Source: Coriaria nepalensis (lineage: Eukaryota; Streptophyta; Magnoliopsida; Cucurbitales; Coriariaceae). From it: DNA of 64,000 nucleotides. Under the pieces are notes generated by a model that had not been told where the DNA came from, searched no databases, and saw only the letters and a list, made by a program, of their open reading frames with translations. Positions 13,492-25,410 of this stretch are shown one piece after another; position 1 is the stretch's first letter, and the number at the start of each line of letters is the position of its first letter. The stretch is taken from the NCBI GenBank assembly GCA_027186245.1, contig CP114481.1:5998501-6062500 (forward strand), in the 5' to 3' direction. The translations under genes were made by a program, and so were the position numbers.

Positions 13492-13997
13492 ACTCCCTCA
13501 CGTGTTTCACTCAAAGAATGATTCACTCGTGTTTCACTTAATATTCGGATTTTACCCTATAATAATCTCACACTCTCTTGCCTTTTTCCACCCATAAAAT
13601 CCTCTTTCAAGCCTTCTTAGAACTGAATAAATAATTACCAAATCTCAGTAACAATCCATCAAGACACATCAATTTTCTAGTTTGAATTTATAATAAAAGT
13701 AGGCGGACTTAGAGTTTTACCATAAGCTATTGCAATTGAAACAATTAAGAATAAGATCTTAATCTAACAAGACTTCACAAACAATTTGTCCTTTTTATTT
13801 ATTTAGGAACTTTTGTATAAAGAACAGTAAGAACACGAATAGAAGATCTTAAACGGAAATTTTCGTTTATTTTTTTTTCATTTATTTTTTTTATTTTTTA
13901 TAGATGCTAACTACTATAATAAGAACAAATGAAATTGGGATGGAAATTCTGAAGAAAAAAAAAAAAAAAGATAGGTAAACCTGAAACTATAACCAAA

Positions 13998-14009
13998 GCT
14001 TTGATACCA
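13998..14009 (-). other. Primer binding site of the gypsy element
   Basis: The minus strand reads TGGTATCAAAGC directly after the 5' LTR. This closely matches the TGGTATCAGAGC primer site complementary to initiator tRNA-Met used by many plant LTR elements. Confidence 0.85.
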
Positions 14010-14011
14010 AA

Positions 14012-14773
14012 TAATACAAACCACGCTTAAAGATGATGAATCCGTGATTCAAGAATCCAAGATCGTTCTACTTAGATTCGAATAAGATGTAGAAGACACC
14101 ACAATCTGGGATAGAATAACATATTGATAAGCTGGGATGAACACCACATATAAATCTGATAAGGTTGAAAAGTTCTAGAAGAACTAAAGAGAATTTTTCT
14201 CTTAAATGTTTTATCACTGATCTGTTTCTACAAAATAAATCAACCATATTTATATAGAGGAAGTTCCAGCAGAAAAAATACAACCTAAGCAATGTGGGAT
14301 TATTAGAAAACTAAGCAGACAACTAAATAAAGCTCAATAAAACAAAATAGATAATTAAGTAGATCTCAATTACCCTAATCTAATCAAAATAACACAAAAA
14401 CCAAAAAATTAATCTATCCCTACGTAATTTAGAGATATTAAACTCAAATAAATACTTAAAAAGTAGTTAGAAGGCTTTATCCATCATTTGAGCTTATTAT
14501 GATGACATTAGCTCAAATCAGCCCGAAACTCTTCAATAAGCTTATTCCTTCATTATGAGCTTCTCCAAATCTTAAACTACTGAATACCATCTTTGAGAAT
14601 CACATTCACTACCTTTAATAGGCCTCCATGAATGGACGTGAACTCATGTTACTTGAATCAGCATATTAAGCGCTTCTTTAAATTTCTTCACATGAGCTTT
14701 TGTAACCGAACTAACAGGGACTTGAATCGAGTCTGAATATGCATCCTTCCATGTACTAGGTTTGTCCTCATCA
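14012..14773 (-). repeat. LTR of the gypsy element (5' LTR in element orientation)
   Basis: 762 bp aligned with 8334-9094. Its plus-strand left border reads TA where the partner has TG, and its right border ends TCA before the CCATG duplication. Confidence 0.9.
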
Positions 14774-14778
14774 CCATG
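14774..14778. repeat. Target site duplication CCATG (right)
   Basis: Exact copy of 8329-8333, directly adjacent to the LTR end. Confidence 0.9.
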
Positions 14779-15110
14779 GGTATACATTTTTTTTTGTCCC
14801 TACTTCCTTCACCTCTTGTATTACGTTCCCACATAATAATAATTTGACTATTATCTTGTATTACATACTGCCTCATTTCTCATATTATTTGAACAAACTA
14901 GATTTCTCTTCTTAAGACAAGATATGGAAAAGAATAGTATGTCTTCAAATGAGGTTTTGCCAATAAGGGAAGTAGAAAGGCTTAATGTAGAAGAGAAGAA
15001 AAGTACAAAGACGACCAGTCAAACGTCGACAAACAATCAAACAGAAACATACTGACAAATAACAGGATAGGGAAAAAGGAAAATAAGAAAATGACAATAT
15101 CTTGAACCAA
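14779..15110. repeat. SDR-spacer repeat, copy c (right half, split by gypsy insertion)
   Basis: GTATAC plus oligo-T plus GTCCCTACTTCCTTCACC onward follows copies a and d to GACAATATCTTGAACC, with small indels. Its left continuation is at about 8300-8333 on the other side of the gypsy element, which reconstructs one repeat interrupted by that insertion. Confidence 0.82.
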
Positions 15111-15139
15111 TCCAAGAAATCACTAACCCGCTTAGGCGT

Positions 15140-15970
15140 GTGCATAGTCGGAATGGTTCGGATCATAAGATGACAAAGAAGCGGGCTGATTCACCCTTCT
15201 CGAAACCCTTCTCGAATTCGTCATCAGAGTCCGGTTCAGATTCTTCCAACAATGGTAGCAACTGTCGCAATTATAAGAAGGCGAAGAAGCATGCTGATTC
15301 ATCATCCTCGAATTCATCATCGAAGTCCTGTTTGAATTCTTCCAAGAAGGATAGCGAGCGTCGGTCTCGTGATTCCTTGTCAGAGGGAGGCAGCAGGACC
15401 ACTAGTAGCAGTGGAAGAGAAGAAAAAGAAACATTTACCGCGACTTAAGATGGATTTTCCAAAATTTTCCGGTACTGACGTAATGGTATGATTGGATAGG
15501 GTACATCGATATTTCTCTTTGTAGAAAATTCAAGGTAGCAAGAAGTTGGCATTTCCTTTTATCCGGAAGGCGATGCCAATAAATGGTCGTAGTGGTATTT
15601 GGGTAGCATCTAGACGAGAAAAGTCACATAGAGGGTATTCGAGAAGGAGGTGCTACGATTTGGGCTTACAAAATTCAAGAATATGGATGAGTTGCTAACA
15701 AAGATTCAATATGCTTTTGATGATTTTTTCTACGAATTTGAGCAGTCATCTAACCGAGTTAGAGGTTAGCCACAAGAAGTGCTATTAGGGGCATTCCTTG
15801 GAGGGTTGAAGGAGGCGATTGCTTTGGAGATGCAAATGTTCAAACCAAGAAAACTAACGGAGGTGATCGATTTGGCTCGCGGACAAAATAATAAAATTGA
15901 ACGAGCACGTAGGAGTGATGACGACAAAGCGTTCGTTGTAAGGCCAAACCTAATGAAGAAGCAGCTTTAA
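15140..15970 (+). pseudogene. Ty3/gypsy gag fragment, frameshifted
   Basis: The segment begins with a Ser/Lys-rich leader (15140-15448), then reads D-F-P-K-F-S-G-T-D-V (about 15451-15480), the characteristic start of a plant gypsy gag core. Broken frames follow, with G-A-F-L-G-G-L-K (15785-15810) and V-I-D-L-A-R-G-Q (about 15861-15885). Several stops and frame changes make it non-coding. Orientation is opposite to the adjacent complete gypsy element, so it comes from a different insertion. No LTRs were found for it. Confidence 0.72.
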
Positions 15971-16467
15971 ACCTTGAGGACACCATCTAGACTGAGATAG
16001 TTTCTGCCTCTAAATTTCTGCTGATTGAAAGATTTTGCTTGATATTTCTGCAGTTTGACTTTATAGTATAGACACCATCTTTCCTTAATGGCTAGACCAT
16101 ACTATATGAATCATTTTTACATCGTTGTAAGGGGAATTTTAAAACTCAAGAAAACATCCGACTTTAAAATAGATCATTTTTATTTTTATTTATTTTTTTA
16201 ATTTTTATTACGGAATATAAAAATTAAGGATTTAAATTTAGAAAATAATATAATTATAGTTTTATAAGTTTGAAAGATTTAAAGAACGTTTTGTTTGATT
16301 TTAAAATTATTTCATTTTTTATACCTATTTTATTTTACTTCGTGTATTATTTCTCCCATTTTATTTGTCTATACGTGTACTTTGGAGTTTCTTTATATAC
16401 TCTTACAAAAAGTATTTGTCTATATTTGTCTATACGTGTCTATACGTGTAATAATTAAAATGGGATG
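15971..16467. other. AT-rich spacer
   Basis: No gene was recognised. It contains oligo-A/T runs and a small tandem TATACGTGTC-like repetition near 16430-16450. It ends at the 3' end of an SDR exon. Confidence 0.4.
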
Positions 16468-16650
16468 TCATGGGAAGGAGATGCCATTGACTGTAAACCC
16501 TCCATCAACACAGATAGTTTGCCCTGTTATGTAAGACACTGCTGGAAGGCATAGAAATGCCACTAATGCCGACACCTCCTCCGGCTTTCCCACTCTTCCC
16601 AGCGGAGTTCGTGAAACAACCTTTTCATGGAGACTTTTATTGGAAAACAA
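16468..16650 (-). pseudogene. Isolated last exon of another SDR gene, SDR-D
   Basis: A 183-bp segment is bounded by an AG acceptor (TGCAG before 16650) and a TGA stop (16470-16468). It encodes [14 protein letters not shown] and [13 protein letters not shown], the same length and end as exon 5 of SDR-A. No other exons follow upstream; only a short match to SDR exon 3 (TACTCTGTGGTTGGCT, about 16770-16787) remains before gypsy sequence. It is a gene fragment left by transposon insertion or deletion. Confidence 0.82.
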
Positions 16651-16825
16651 CTGCATGATTTATAATAAATGAATAAATAAAAGGGATCAAATCATTACAA
16701 TTAAAATTCATGAATATCAACTTCACAAGGCTAGGTCATATTCAGAACAAAATGAAAACTTAGCATTTGTTTACTCTGTGGTTGGCTAGGTTATCCAGCA
16801 AAGGTAGAAGAATAGTAGGGACAGA

Positions 16826-17300
16826 TTATACCTCTTGTTGTTGTTGTTGGACGGTTGCTGATATTGAGAAAAGATGGAAGCAATTGAGTAGACCTTCAGT
16901 TTTTGACAATCTCCTTGACCGGTGAGGATGCAACTGCTCCATTTGCATTAATGGTTCTCCTTGTAACCTTATTTTCTGACCAAGCCAGTCAAATTCCATG
17001 TATAAGGATTCGTAATCCGTAATGATCCTTCCCAGCAGCTCTATCCATTGCACGCCTAACACAACATCAGTACCTTGCAATTTCAAGACATAAAAGTCTA
17101 TATTGAAGTTCTGACCATTCACTTTGATTGGTACTTGAGGACAAAATCCATTGCAATGCATTGTATCTCCATTTCAAATCAAGACCTTGAAGTGAGGCGA
17201 AGCTGTGATTGGAAATTTGAGAAATGTAGCGACCCTCTCCCGTGTATAAAATTGTGAGTACTCCCTACATCTAGCCACTCTTCCACCCGATGATCGAGAT
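16826..17300 (-). pseudogene. Ty3/gypsy protease fragment
   Basis: The minus strand reads L-D-V-G-S-T-H-N-F-I (about 17278-17247), resembling the gypsy active site D-S-G-S-T-H-N-F with Ser replaced by Val. It is followed by I-D-F-Y-V-L, G-T-D-V-V-L-G-V-Q-W and L-Y-M-E-F. It lies just left of the copia target site and on the opposite strand to the gypsy relic on the right side, so the two sides come from different or rearranged gypsy pieces. Confidence 0.75.
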
Positions 17301-17308
17301 CACCACAT

Positions 17309-17313
17309 GTCTG
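17309..17313 (+). repeat. Target site duplication GTCTG (left, copia copy 2)
   Basis: GTCTG precedes the TG of the 5' LTR and is repeated at 22675-22679. Confidence 0.92.
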
Positions 17314-17968
17314 TGTTAGAATTGTTAAGTAGTTCACATATGAGTTCTCCTTTCTCATAAAGGTTGACTTTTTGTGTTTGACATTTTGTGTTGTTGACTC
17401 TCATGCATACAGTTAGAGGGGATTGATTCAAACTTGCTCCGATTGGTTTCACAGTAATCGGATAAGAATTGAAGAAGTTAGACCCTCACTTGCATGACAA
17501 GTTGTCTTGAAGCCTGCTGCAAGACAAGATCAAGTTTGGCGGTTTTTTGTGATTCTAGTTCGAATCTCAATTGTCAAATAAGTTTGTTTTGATGTTTTTG
17601 ATGTGTTTAAAGTATTAGAAAGAAGTCTGGAATTGCTTGTGGAAGTTTGGGAATTGGAAGAGAAATTTTTTCTCTGTTTCTGCAAAAGCTGCAGTATGCA
17701 GAACTTTTCTGCATAGTTCTGTAGTTGTGTGCTAAATGGTTTAAAGACATGCTTTTGATCAGATTAAGTTCAATTTTTTTTCTTTTCAGGTTAGTTAGGT
17801 AGATTTTGATTTGATTTAAGCTTCTCAAGTTGTACTTTTTAGATTTAACTTTATTTTCTTCATCATAGCAAGTTGTAATACTTAAGCAACTCAAGTTAAT
17901 GAAATCTTATGCAATATTTAGAAATTGTGAGTGTTTTCTGTTTTTTCCAGATTCTCTATTCTTTTACA
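17314..17968 (+). repeat. 5' LTR of copia copy 2
   Basis: 655 bp, TGTTAGAATT...TTTTACA. Compared with the two 3' LTRs it has private changes, for example near 17363, 17459, 17518 and 17549-17563. Confidence 0.95.
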
Positions 17969-17981
17969 TGGTATCAGAGCC
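17969..17981 (+). other. Primer binding site (tRNA-Met) of copia copy 2
   Basis: TGGTATCAGAGCC starts at the first base after the 5' LTR and is the standard plant tRNA-iMet primer complement. Confidence 0.92.
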
Positions 17982-20313
17982 AAATTCTTGAGGGACCTAT
18001 TTATCTTTCAAATCCATACAACTTGCTTTCAAAAAAATACAAACCAAAAGTATAGCATTCACGATGGCCAAGATCAATATGCCAGCTCCACCCCTCTTTG
18101 ATGGTGAAGGCTATCAATTCTGGTCTGCAAAAATAACCAACTATCTAAATGCTAATGGCTTGTGGGATTCAGTGGAAAAAGGTTATAAGGTTCCAGATGA
18201 GGATGTTGATCTCACTGTTCAACAAATCAGAGATTTAAAGGTGGAAAAACAAAACAACTTCAAAGCATTATCATTATTGCATTATGCAATAACAAATAAA
18301 ATATTTTCTCGCATCATTGGCATTTCAACTGCTAAGGATGCTTGGGATGCTTTGAAGACAGAGTTTCAAGGAACAAAAAGAGTTATAACTATCAGACTCA
18401 TTAATCTAAAAAGAGAGTTTGAAAGGCTCAATATGAAAGAAGATGAAACAATCAAAGACTACACCGGTAGATTGATGGAGGTTTCAAATCAAATGAAATT
18501 GCTTGGAGAAGATGTGACTGAGAAAACGTTAGTTAACAAAGTATTGGTTAGTTTGCCAACAAAATTTGATTCCAATATCGATGCCATAGAAGAGAGTAAA
18601 GATCTGGATACATTGACACTAGCTGAGCTCACTGGCTTTCTTCAAGCAAATGAGCAAAGACATGCTAAACAGAAAGAAGAAGTGGAGGGTGCTTTTCAAG
18701 TCAAGCACAAAATTAAGACTTGGAAGAAGCAAAGCAGTACCTCTAAACCTTCCAGCAGTCTTGGAAAAAAGAAACTCTCTTGCACAGTATGCAAAAGGAA
18801 GAATCACACTGAAAAATATCGATATTGGAAGGGTAAGCCTCAATGTAATAGATGCAAGTTCTTTGACCACAAAGAAAAGGATTGCAGAAGAAAAATTAAA
18901 GGCAAATCCAAGATTGAACTAGTAGTTGCAGCTGAAGTAGAAGAAGATGACAATGATGATGAACACTTGTTTATGGAAAGAGAATCCAGTATTTCAGAAT
19001 TCGAAAAAGTTTGGCTTATTAACAGTGGTTGTTCAAATCATATGACTCATAATTAGAAGTTGTTCAAAGAACTTGACAATGATTTCTTTACAACCATTAC
19101 AGTAGGAAATGGTGAGAAAGTCAAAGCTATGGGAAAGAGAACAGTTGCTGTCAGAACAAAAAATGGTATAAAACTCATTTATGATGTGTTATATGTAGCA
19201 AGCTTGCAATATAACTTACTTTGTGTAGGCCAACTTATGAAAAATGGCTTCACTCTTATCTTCAAAGATAATTATTGCTCCATCTTTGACACTAACCAAG
19301 CTGAGGTTGCAAGAGTACCAGTCTATCGTAACAGTTTTTCTATCCAATGGAGTCATCAAGCTTTTAGCTGTAAATCTGATGAAGCATGGATGTGGCACAA
19401 AATATTTGGTCACTATGATCTTAAGTCCATACACAAACTCAACTCAGAAAGCATGGTTGACAACCTGCCTTTAGTTCAAATCCAGGATCAAGTATGTGAA
19501 AGCTGTCAGCTAGGGAAGATGAAGAGAAAGTCATTTCTAAAGAATCAAGCTTTTAGAGCTGATGATAAGCTTGATCTTGTTCACCCAGACGTGTGTGGGC
19601 CAATGAAAGTTCAATCAATGAATAGAAGTAAGTATTTTATAATATTCATTGATGATATGTCCAGATTTTGCTGGATATATTTCTTGAAGGAGAAGTCTGC
19701 AGTATTCAGCATCTTTAAAAAGTTCAAGACTCTAGTTGAAGCTCAAAGTGAAAAAAGAGTCAAGATTATAAGAACGGATAATGGGGGAGAATACACATCC
19801 TCAGAATTTAAACAATTTTGTGAAGAAAATGGAATTCAACATCAACTCACTATTCCATATACCCCTCAACAAAATGGGGTTTTTGAAAGAAAAAACAGAA
19901 CAATAATGGAGATGGTGAGAAGCATCTTATTTGAGAAGAAAATTCCCAAGAGATTTTGGGCAGAGGCAGCCAACACTTCAGTTAACCTCATAAACAGACT
20001 GCCTACAAAAGCTCTAAATGGAAAAACTCCATTTGAAGCTTGGAACAACAGAAAACCAAATGTCTCTCATCTTAGAATATTTGGTTCTACTTGTTTCATT
20101 CATGTTCCAGAAGCTAAAAGAGACAAGTTATCTAAGAAAGCTGAGAAAGGGATACTTGTTGGATATGGAGCAGATTCTAAAGGCTACAGAGGGTTTAATC
20201 TTGACACCAAGAAAATTGAAATATGCAGAAACGTGGTGTTTGATGAAGAGGCAAGCTTTAAATGGGAGGAAGAAACCTTTGATGGAAAGTTACTTAACTT
20301 TCAGGAGGAGAAT

Positions 20314-20427
20314 GAAAATTTGACACCTCCTACATAAACTGATGAAGAGAATGATGCCGAACCTCTAGGTGAAAATTTGACACCTCCTACATAAACTGAT
20401 GAAGAGAATGATGCCGAACCTCTGCAG
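20314..20427 (+). repeat. 57-bp tandem duplication inside copia copy 2
   Basis: The sequence from GAAAATTTGACACC to the next GAAAATTTGACACC repeats with a 57-bp period (20314-20370 and 20371-20427), adding 19 in-frame codons in the linker between integrase and reverse transcriptase. Both units carry the same TAA. Copy 1 has one unit without the stop, so the nonsense mutation came before the duplication. Confidence 0.92.
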
Positions 20428-22008
20428 CCTAGGTACAGATCATTAGAAGAAGTGTATCAAAGATGTAACTTGGTCATTTATGAACCAAGAACATTTAAAG
20501 AGGTTGAGAATGATAAACATTAGAGAAGGGCAATGTTAGAAGAGCTAGAAATGATTGAGAAGAATCAAACCTGGCAGCTGGTTGAGCAACCTGAGAATAA
20601 GAAGGTAATAGGAGTAAAGTGGGTTTTCAAACTCAAGCTTAATTCTGAAGGCACAATCAACAAATACAAAGCACGATTGGTGGTCAAGGGATACTCTCAA
20701 CAATATGGGGTTGACTACTCAGAGACCTTTGCACCAGTAGCAAGGCTGGATATAATTAGGCTTTTGATAGCCTTGTCAGCCTACAAGGGATGGAAATTAC
20801 ACCAATTGGATGTAAAGTCAGCTTTCCTTAATGGAATCCTAGAGGAGGAGATATATGTAAGCCAACCAGAAGGTTTGGAAGTGAAAGGAGAAGAAAACAA
20901 GGTATATAAGCTTCACAAAGCTTTATATGGGCTAAAACAAGCTCCTAGAGCTTGGTATAGTAGAATTGACTCTTACCTCATAAATTCAAATTTTCAAAGA
21001 AGTGAAAGTGATCCCACTCTCTACACTAAATCCTCAGGTAACTCTATTCTAATTCTTTCTCTCTATGTTGATGATCTTCTAATCACTGGTGATATAGAGA
21101 AATCAATTCAAGTCTTCAGGGAAAGCATGAAGAAAGAATTTGAGATGACAGATTTGGGGCTAATGAGCTACTTTCTTGGTATGGAGATCACACAGCATCC
21201 AAAAGGGATCTTCTTGAGCCAAGAGAAATATGTGAAGAGTTTGCTTGAGAAGTTTAAAATGGAATCTAGTAAAGTTGTTTCTTCACTATTGGCCACAAGT
21301 GAGAAATTACTCAAAGAAGATGGTTCTGAAAAAGTGAATGAAACATTTTATAGGAGCTTGATCGGGGGACTAATGTACTTAACATCTACTAGGCCAAACA
21401 TCATGTATTTTGTAAGTGTTTTATCTCGATTTATGAATAATTCATCTCAAATTCATATGAGGGCAGCTAAGAGAGTACTCAGATATCTCAATGGAACCAA
21501 AAAGTTTGGAATTCTATATGAAGGAGGAGGTTTGGTTTTGGAGGGATATGTTGATAGTGATTGGGCTGGCTCCCTAGACGACTCAAAGAGCACCAGTGGA
21601 TATTGCTTCAAGCTTGGAAAAGGGATTTTCTGCTGGAGTTCCAAGAAGCAGAATGTGGTTGCTCAATCAACAGCTGAAGTTGAGTATATTTCAGCTGCAT
21701 CAGGAGCAAACCAAGCTGTATAGTTGAGGAAGGTTCTATCAAATTTGGGATTCAATCAAGCAATCTCAACTACTATATACTGTGATAGCAAGTCAGCTAT
21801 TTCTATCTCTGAGAATCCAGTCCATTTTGGGAGAACAAAACATATACAAGTCCAGTATCATGCAATCAGAGAAAAAATCAAGAATGGTGAAGTAAATTTG
21901 GAATATTGCAAATCACAAGAAAACCTGGCTGATATCTTTAACAAGTCTCTACCGGGATATCAATTTGAGAACTTGAGATCAAATTTAGGAGTTACAAGTT
22001 ACTACTTC

Positions 22009-22017
22009 AAGGAGGAG
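22009..22017 (+). other. Polypurine tract of copia copy 2
   Basis: AAGGAGGAG directly before the 3' LTR, identical to that of copy 1. Confidence 0.85.
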
Positions 22018-22674
22018 TGTTAGAATTTTGAAGTAGTTCACATATGAGTTCTCCTTTCTCATAAAAGTTGACTTTTTGTGTTTGACATTTTGTGTTGTTG
22101 ACTCTCATGCATATAGTTAGAGGGGATTGATTCAAACTTGCTCCAATTGGTTTCACAGTAATCAGATAAGAATTGAAGAAGTTAGACCCTCACTTGCGTG
22201 ACAAGTTGTCTTGAAGCCTGCTGCAGGACAAGATCAAGTTTGGCGGTTTTTTATGATTCTAGTTGGAATCTCAATTGTCAAACAAGTTTGTTTTGATGTT
22301 TTTGATGTGTTTAAAGTATTAGAAAGAAGTCTGGAATTGCTTGTGGAAGTTTGGGAATTGGAAGGGAAATTTTTTCTCTGTTTCTGCAAAAGCTGCAGTA
22401 TGCAGAACTTTTCTGCATAGTTCTGTAGTTGTGTGCTAAATGGTTTAAAGACATGTTTTTTATCAGATTAAGTTCAGTTTTTTTTTTCTTTTCAGGTTAG
22501 TTAGGTAGATGTTGATTTGATTTAAGCTTCTCAAGTTGTACCTTTTAGATTTAACTTTATTTTCTTCATCATAGCAAGTTGTAATACTTAAACAACTCAA
22601 GTTAATGAAATCTTATACAATTTTTAGAAATTGTGAGTGTTTTCTGTTTTTTCCAGATTCTCTATTCTTTTACA
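22018..22674 (+). repeat. 3' LTR of copia copy 2
   Basis: 657 bp, TGTTAGAATT...TTTTACA, followed by GTCTG. It is more like the 3' LTR of copy 1 than like its own 5' LTR at the sites compared in the first 270 bp. Confidence 0.95.
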
Positions 22675-22679
22675 GTCTG
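22675..22679 (+). repeat. Target site duplication GTCTG (right, copia copy 2)
   Basis: Exact repeat of 17309-17313. Confidence 0.92.
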
Positions 22680-23510
22680 CCACCACAAGTCCTTACAATA
22701 GAAGCAACTTCTCATCTGATTCAAAGAGCAATACCGATAATTCCGGTGATTTTTGACTTAGAAAGAAGGATAACCTCCCGAAGGATAGAGATGAAAATTC
22801 CAAAGTTCAATGGAGATGATCCCTCTGCATGGATAAGTAAGACAAAAGCGTTCTTTTCTTTTAAGAAGATTCGTCACCAGGTATCATTTGTAGCATATCA
22901 CTTTGATGAAAAATGCCACTCAACGAGAAGAAATTAGTGATGGGGTTTACTTGAAGTTTCAACCATATCAGGCCTCAATATTATGTTAGGCTCATCGGAA
23001 GAAGATAATTAATAAGTATTTTGGTCCATACAAAGTGATTGGCATAAGTTGGAGCAGTAGCACATCGCCCCGTTATTTCTAAGTAGTATATCGGATTTTC
23101 CATGTTTGATTATTAAAAATATGTGTTGGTGACCCAAAAATTATTCCTTCATTTCCACCATATGATGATGGAGGCGCACAGTGCTCCAATTACTCTAGAT
23201 AGTAGATTATAGATGGGTAAGAGAGAGACAGAAAAGAGTTTCAAGAAACATTGGTCTATTAAGAGCAGCTTCTAAGAGAAGAAAGTATCATTGGACAAGT
23301 CGATTTCCAACTTCAACCTTGAGGACAAGGTTTTTCTAGTCGAGAAAGATAATGTTAGGCCTATGATGATAGGATGCAAAAGAATTAGGAAGCCAAATAA
23401 ACATTATCTCTAGTTGAAGATTAATTAGGTTTATCTTAGCTATATAAGGAATGATTTTGTTATGTTTTGTAGTTTGATAGTTTTACTAGAATATGTATTT
23501 TTTATTGGTT
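22680..23510 (+). mobile_element. Relic of Ty3/gypsy element, right copy
   Basis: Nearly identical to 4284-5120, with the same gag-start, integrase-tail and N-L-E-D-K-V remnants in broken frames. A 6-bp deletion near 22879 and a 1-bp deletion near 23296 distinguish it from the left copy. Confidence 0.7.
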
Positions 23511-23532
23511 ACACAAAGTAGTTACAACGGTT

Positions 23533-24776
<1,244 letters not shown>

Positions 24777-25027
24777 TCTCTTCTTCCCTCCTCTTTCTAT
24801 CTCTCTCTTTTGATCCTCCTTCACGAATACTACTTGCTAGTGCGACTAATTAAGTGCAGAATATATAATCATAAGAATACTAACAAGCATCTTTGTCTTT
24901 CTTAATAAATAAAGAGATGATAAAGTTCAAATGAGCTGTGTGGCAGAGTCCCGCCTCTCTAAAGTCCAGACTAGATTTTTCTCTAATACTTCCAATCTGA
25001 TCCTGGTCCGGTCCCACCTCTCTGAAG

Positions 25028-25394
25028 TCTATTTGTATGCATACATAATATAATAATATAACAAGTGTATACTTTTTTTTTTTTGTCCCCACTTCCTTCA
25101 CCTCTTGTATTACGTTCCTACAAAATAATAATTGGACTATTATCTTACGTACTGCCTCATCTCTCATATTACTTGAACAAACTAGATTTCTCTTCTTAAG
25201 CAAAGATATGGAAAAGAATAGTATGTCTTCAAATGAGACTTTTGCCAATAAGGGAAGTAGAAAGGCTTAATGTAGAAGAGAAGAAAAGTACAAAGACGAC
25301 CAGTCAAACATCGACAAACAATCAAACACAAACATAGTGACAAATAACAGGATAGGGAAAATGGAAAAGAGGAAAATGACAATATCTGGAACCT
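25028..25394. repeat. SDR-spacer repeat, copy d
   Basis: Counterpart of 6640-7006 in the right copy of the segmental duplication, between SDR-B and SDR-C. The two copies are almost identical apart from one base in the oligo-T run. Confidence 0.85.
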
Positions 25395-25410
25395 TATCTG
25401 CTAAATATAT

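Larger units (their letters stand above)
8334..14773 (-). mobile_element. Ty3/gypsy LTR retrotransposon, structurally complete, coding-dead
   Basis: Minus-strand element of about 6.4 kb with two LTRs of about 760 bp, a CCATG target duplication, a tRNA-Met-like primer site (13998-14009) and a polypurine tract (9095-9107). Read on the minus strand, the order gag, protease, reverse transcriptase, RNase H, integrase is diagnostic of Ty3/gypsy. All coding parts carry stops or frameshifts, and the LTRs differ at many sites, so the insertion is not recent. No chromodomain was recognised after the integrase. It inserted into a copy of the SDR-spacer repeat, whose halves now flank it. Confidence 0.93.
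18064..22023 (+). pseudogene. Copia gag-pol polyprotein, copy 2, with multiple stops
   Basis: A single frame opens with M-A-K-I-N-M-P-A-P and runs to 22023. In-frame stops occur at 19054-19056 (TAG), 20335-20337 and 20392-20394 (TAA, the second in the duplicated 57 bp), 20521-20523 (TAG) and 21721-21723 (TAG). The protease active-site Asp is changed to Asn (19021-19023), while the integrase first Asp that is lost in copy 1 is kept here. The zinc knuckle, integrase, reverse transcriptase (Y-V-D-D 21064-21075) and RNase H are all recognisable. With protease and frame lost it cannot act alone. Confidence 0.94.
17314..22674 (+). mobile_element. Ty1/copia LTR retrotransposon, complete structure, copy 2
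   Basis: A 5.36-kb plus-strand element with both LTRs (655 and 657 bp), a GTCTG target duplication, a tRNA-Met primer site and a polypurine tract. One gag-pol frame has several nonsense codons. It is the full-length version of the element cut by the left window edge. Several differences between the two LTRs show that the insertion is old, and a 57-bp internal duplication (20314-20427) is unique to this copy. Confidence 0.96.
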
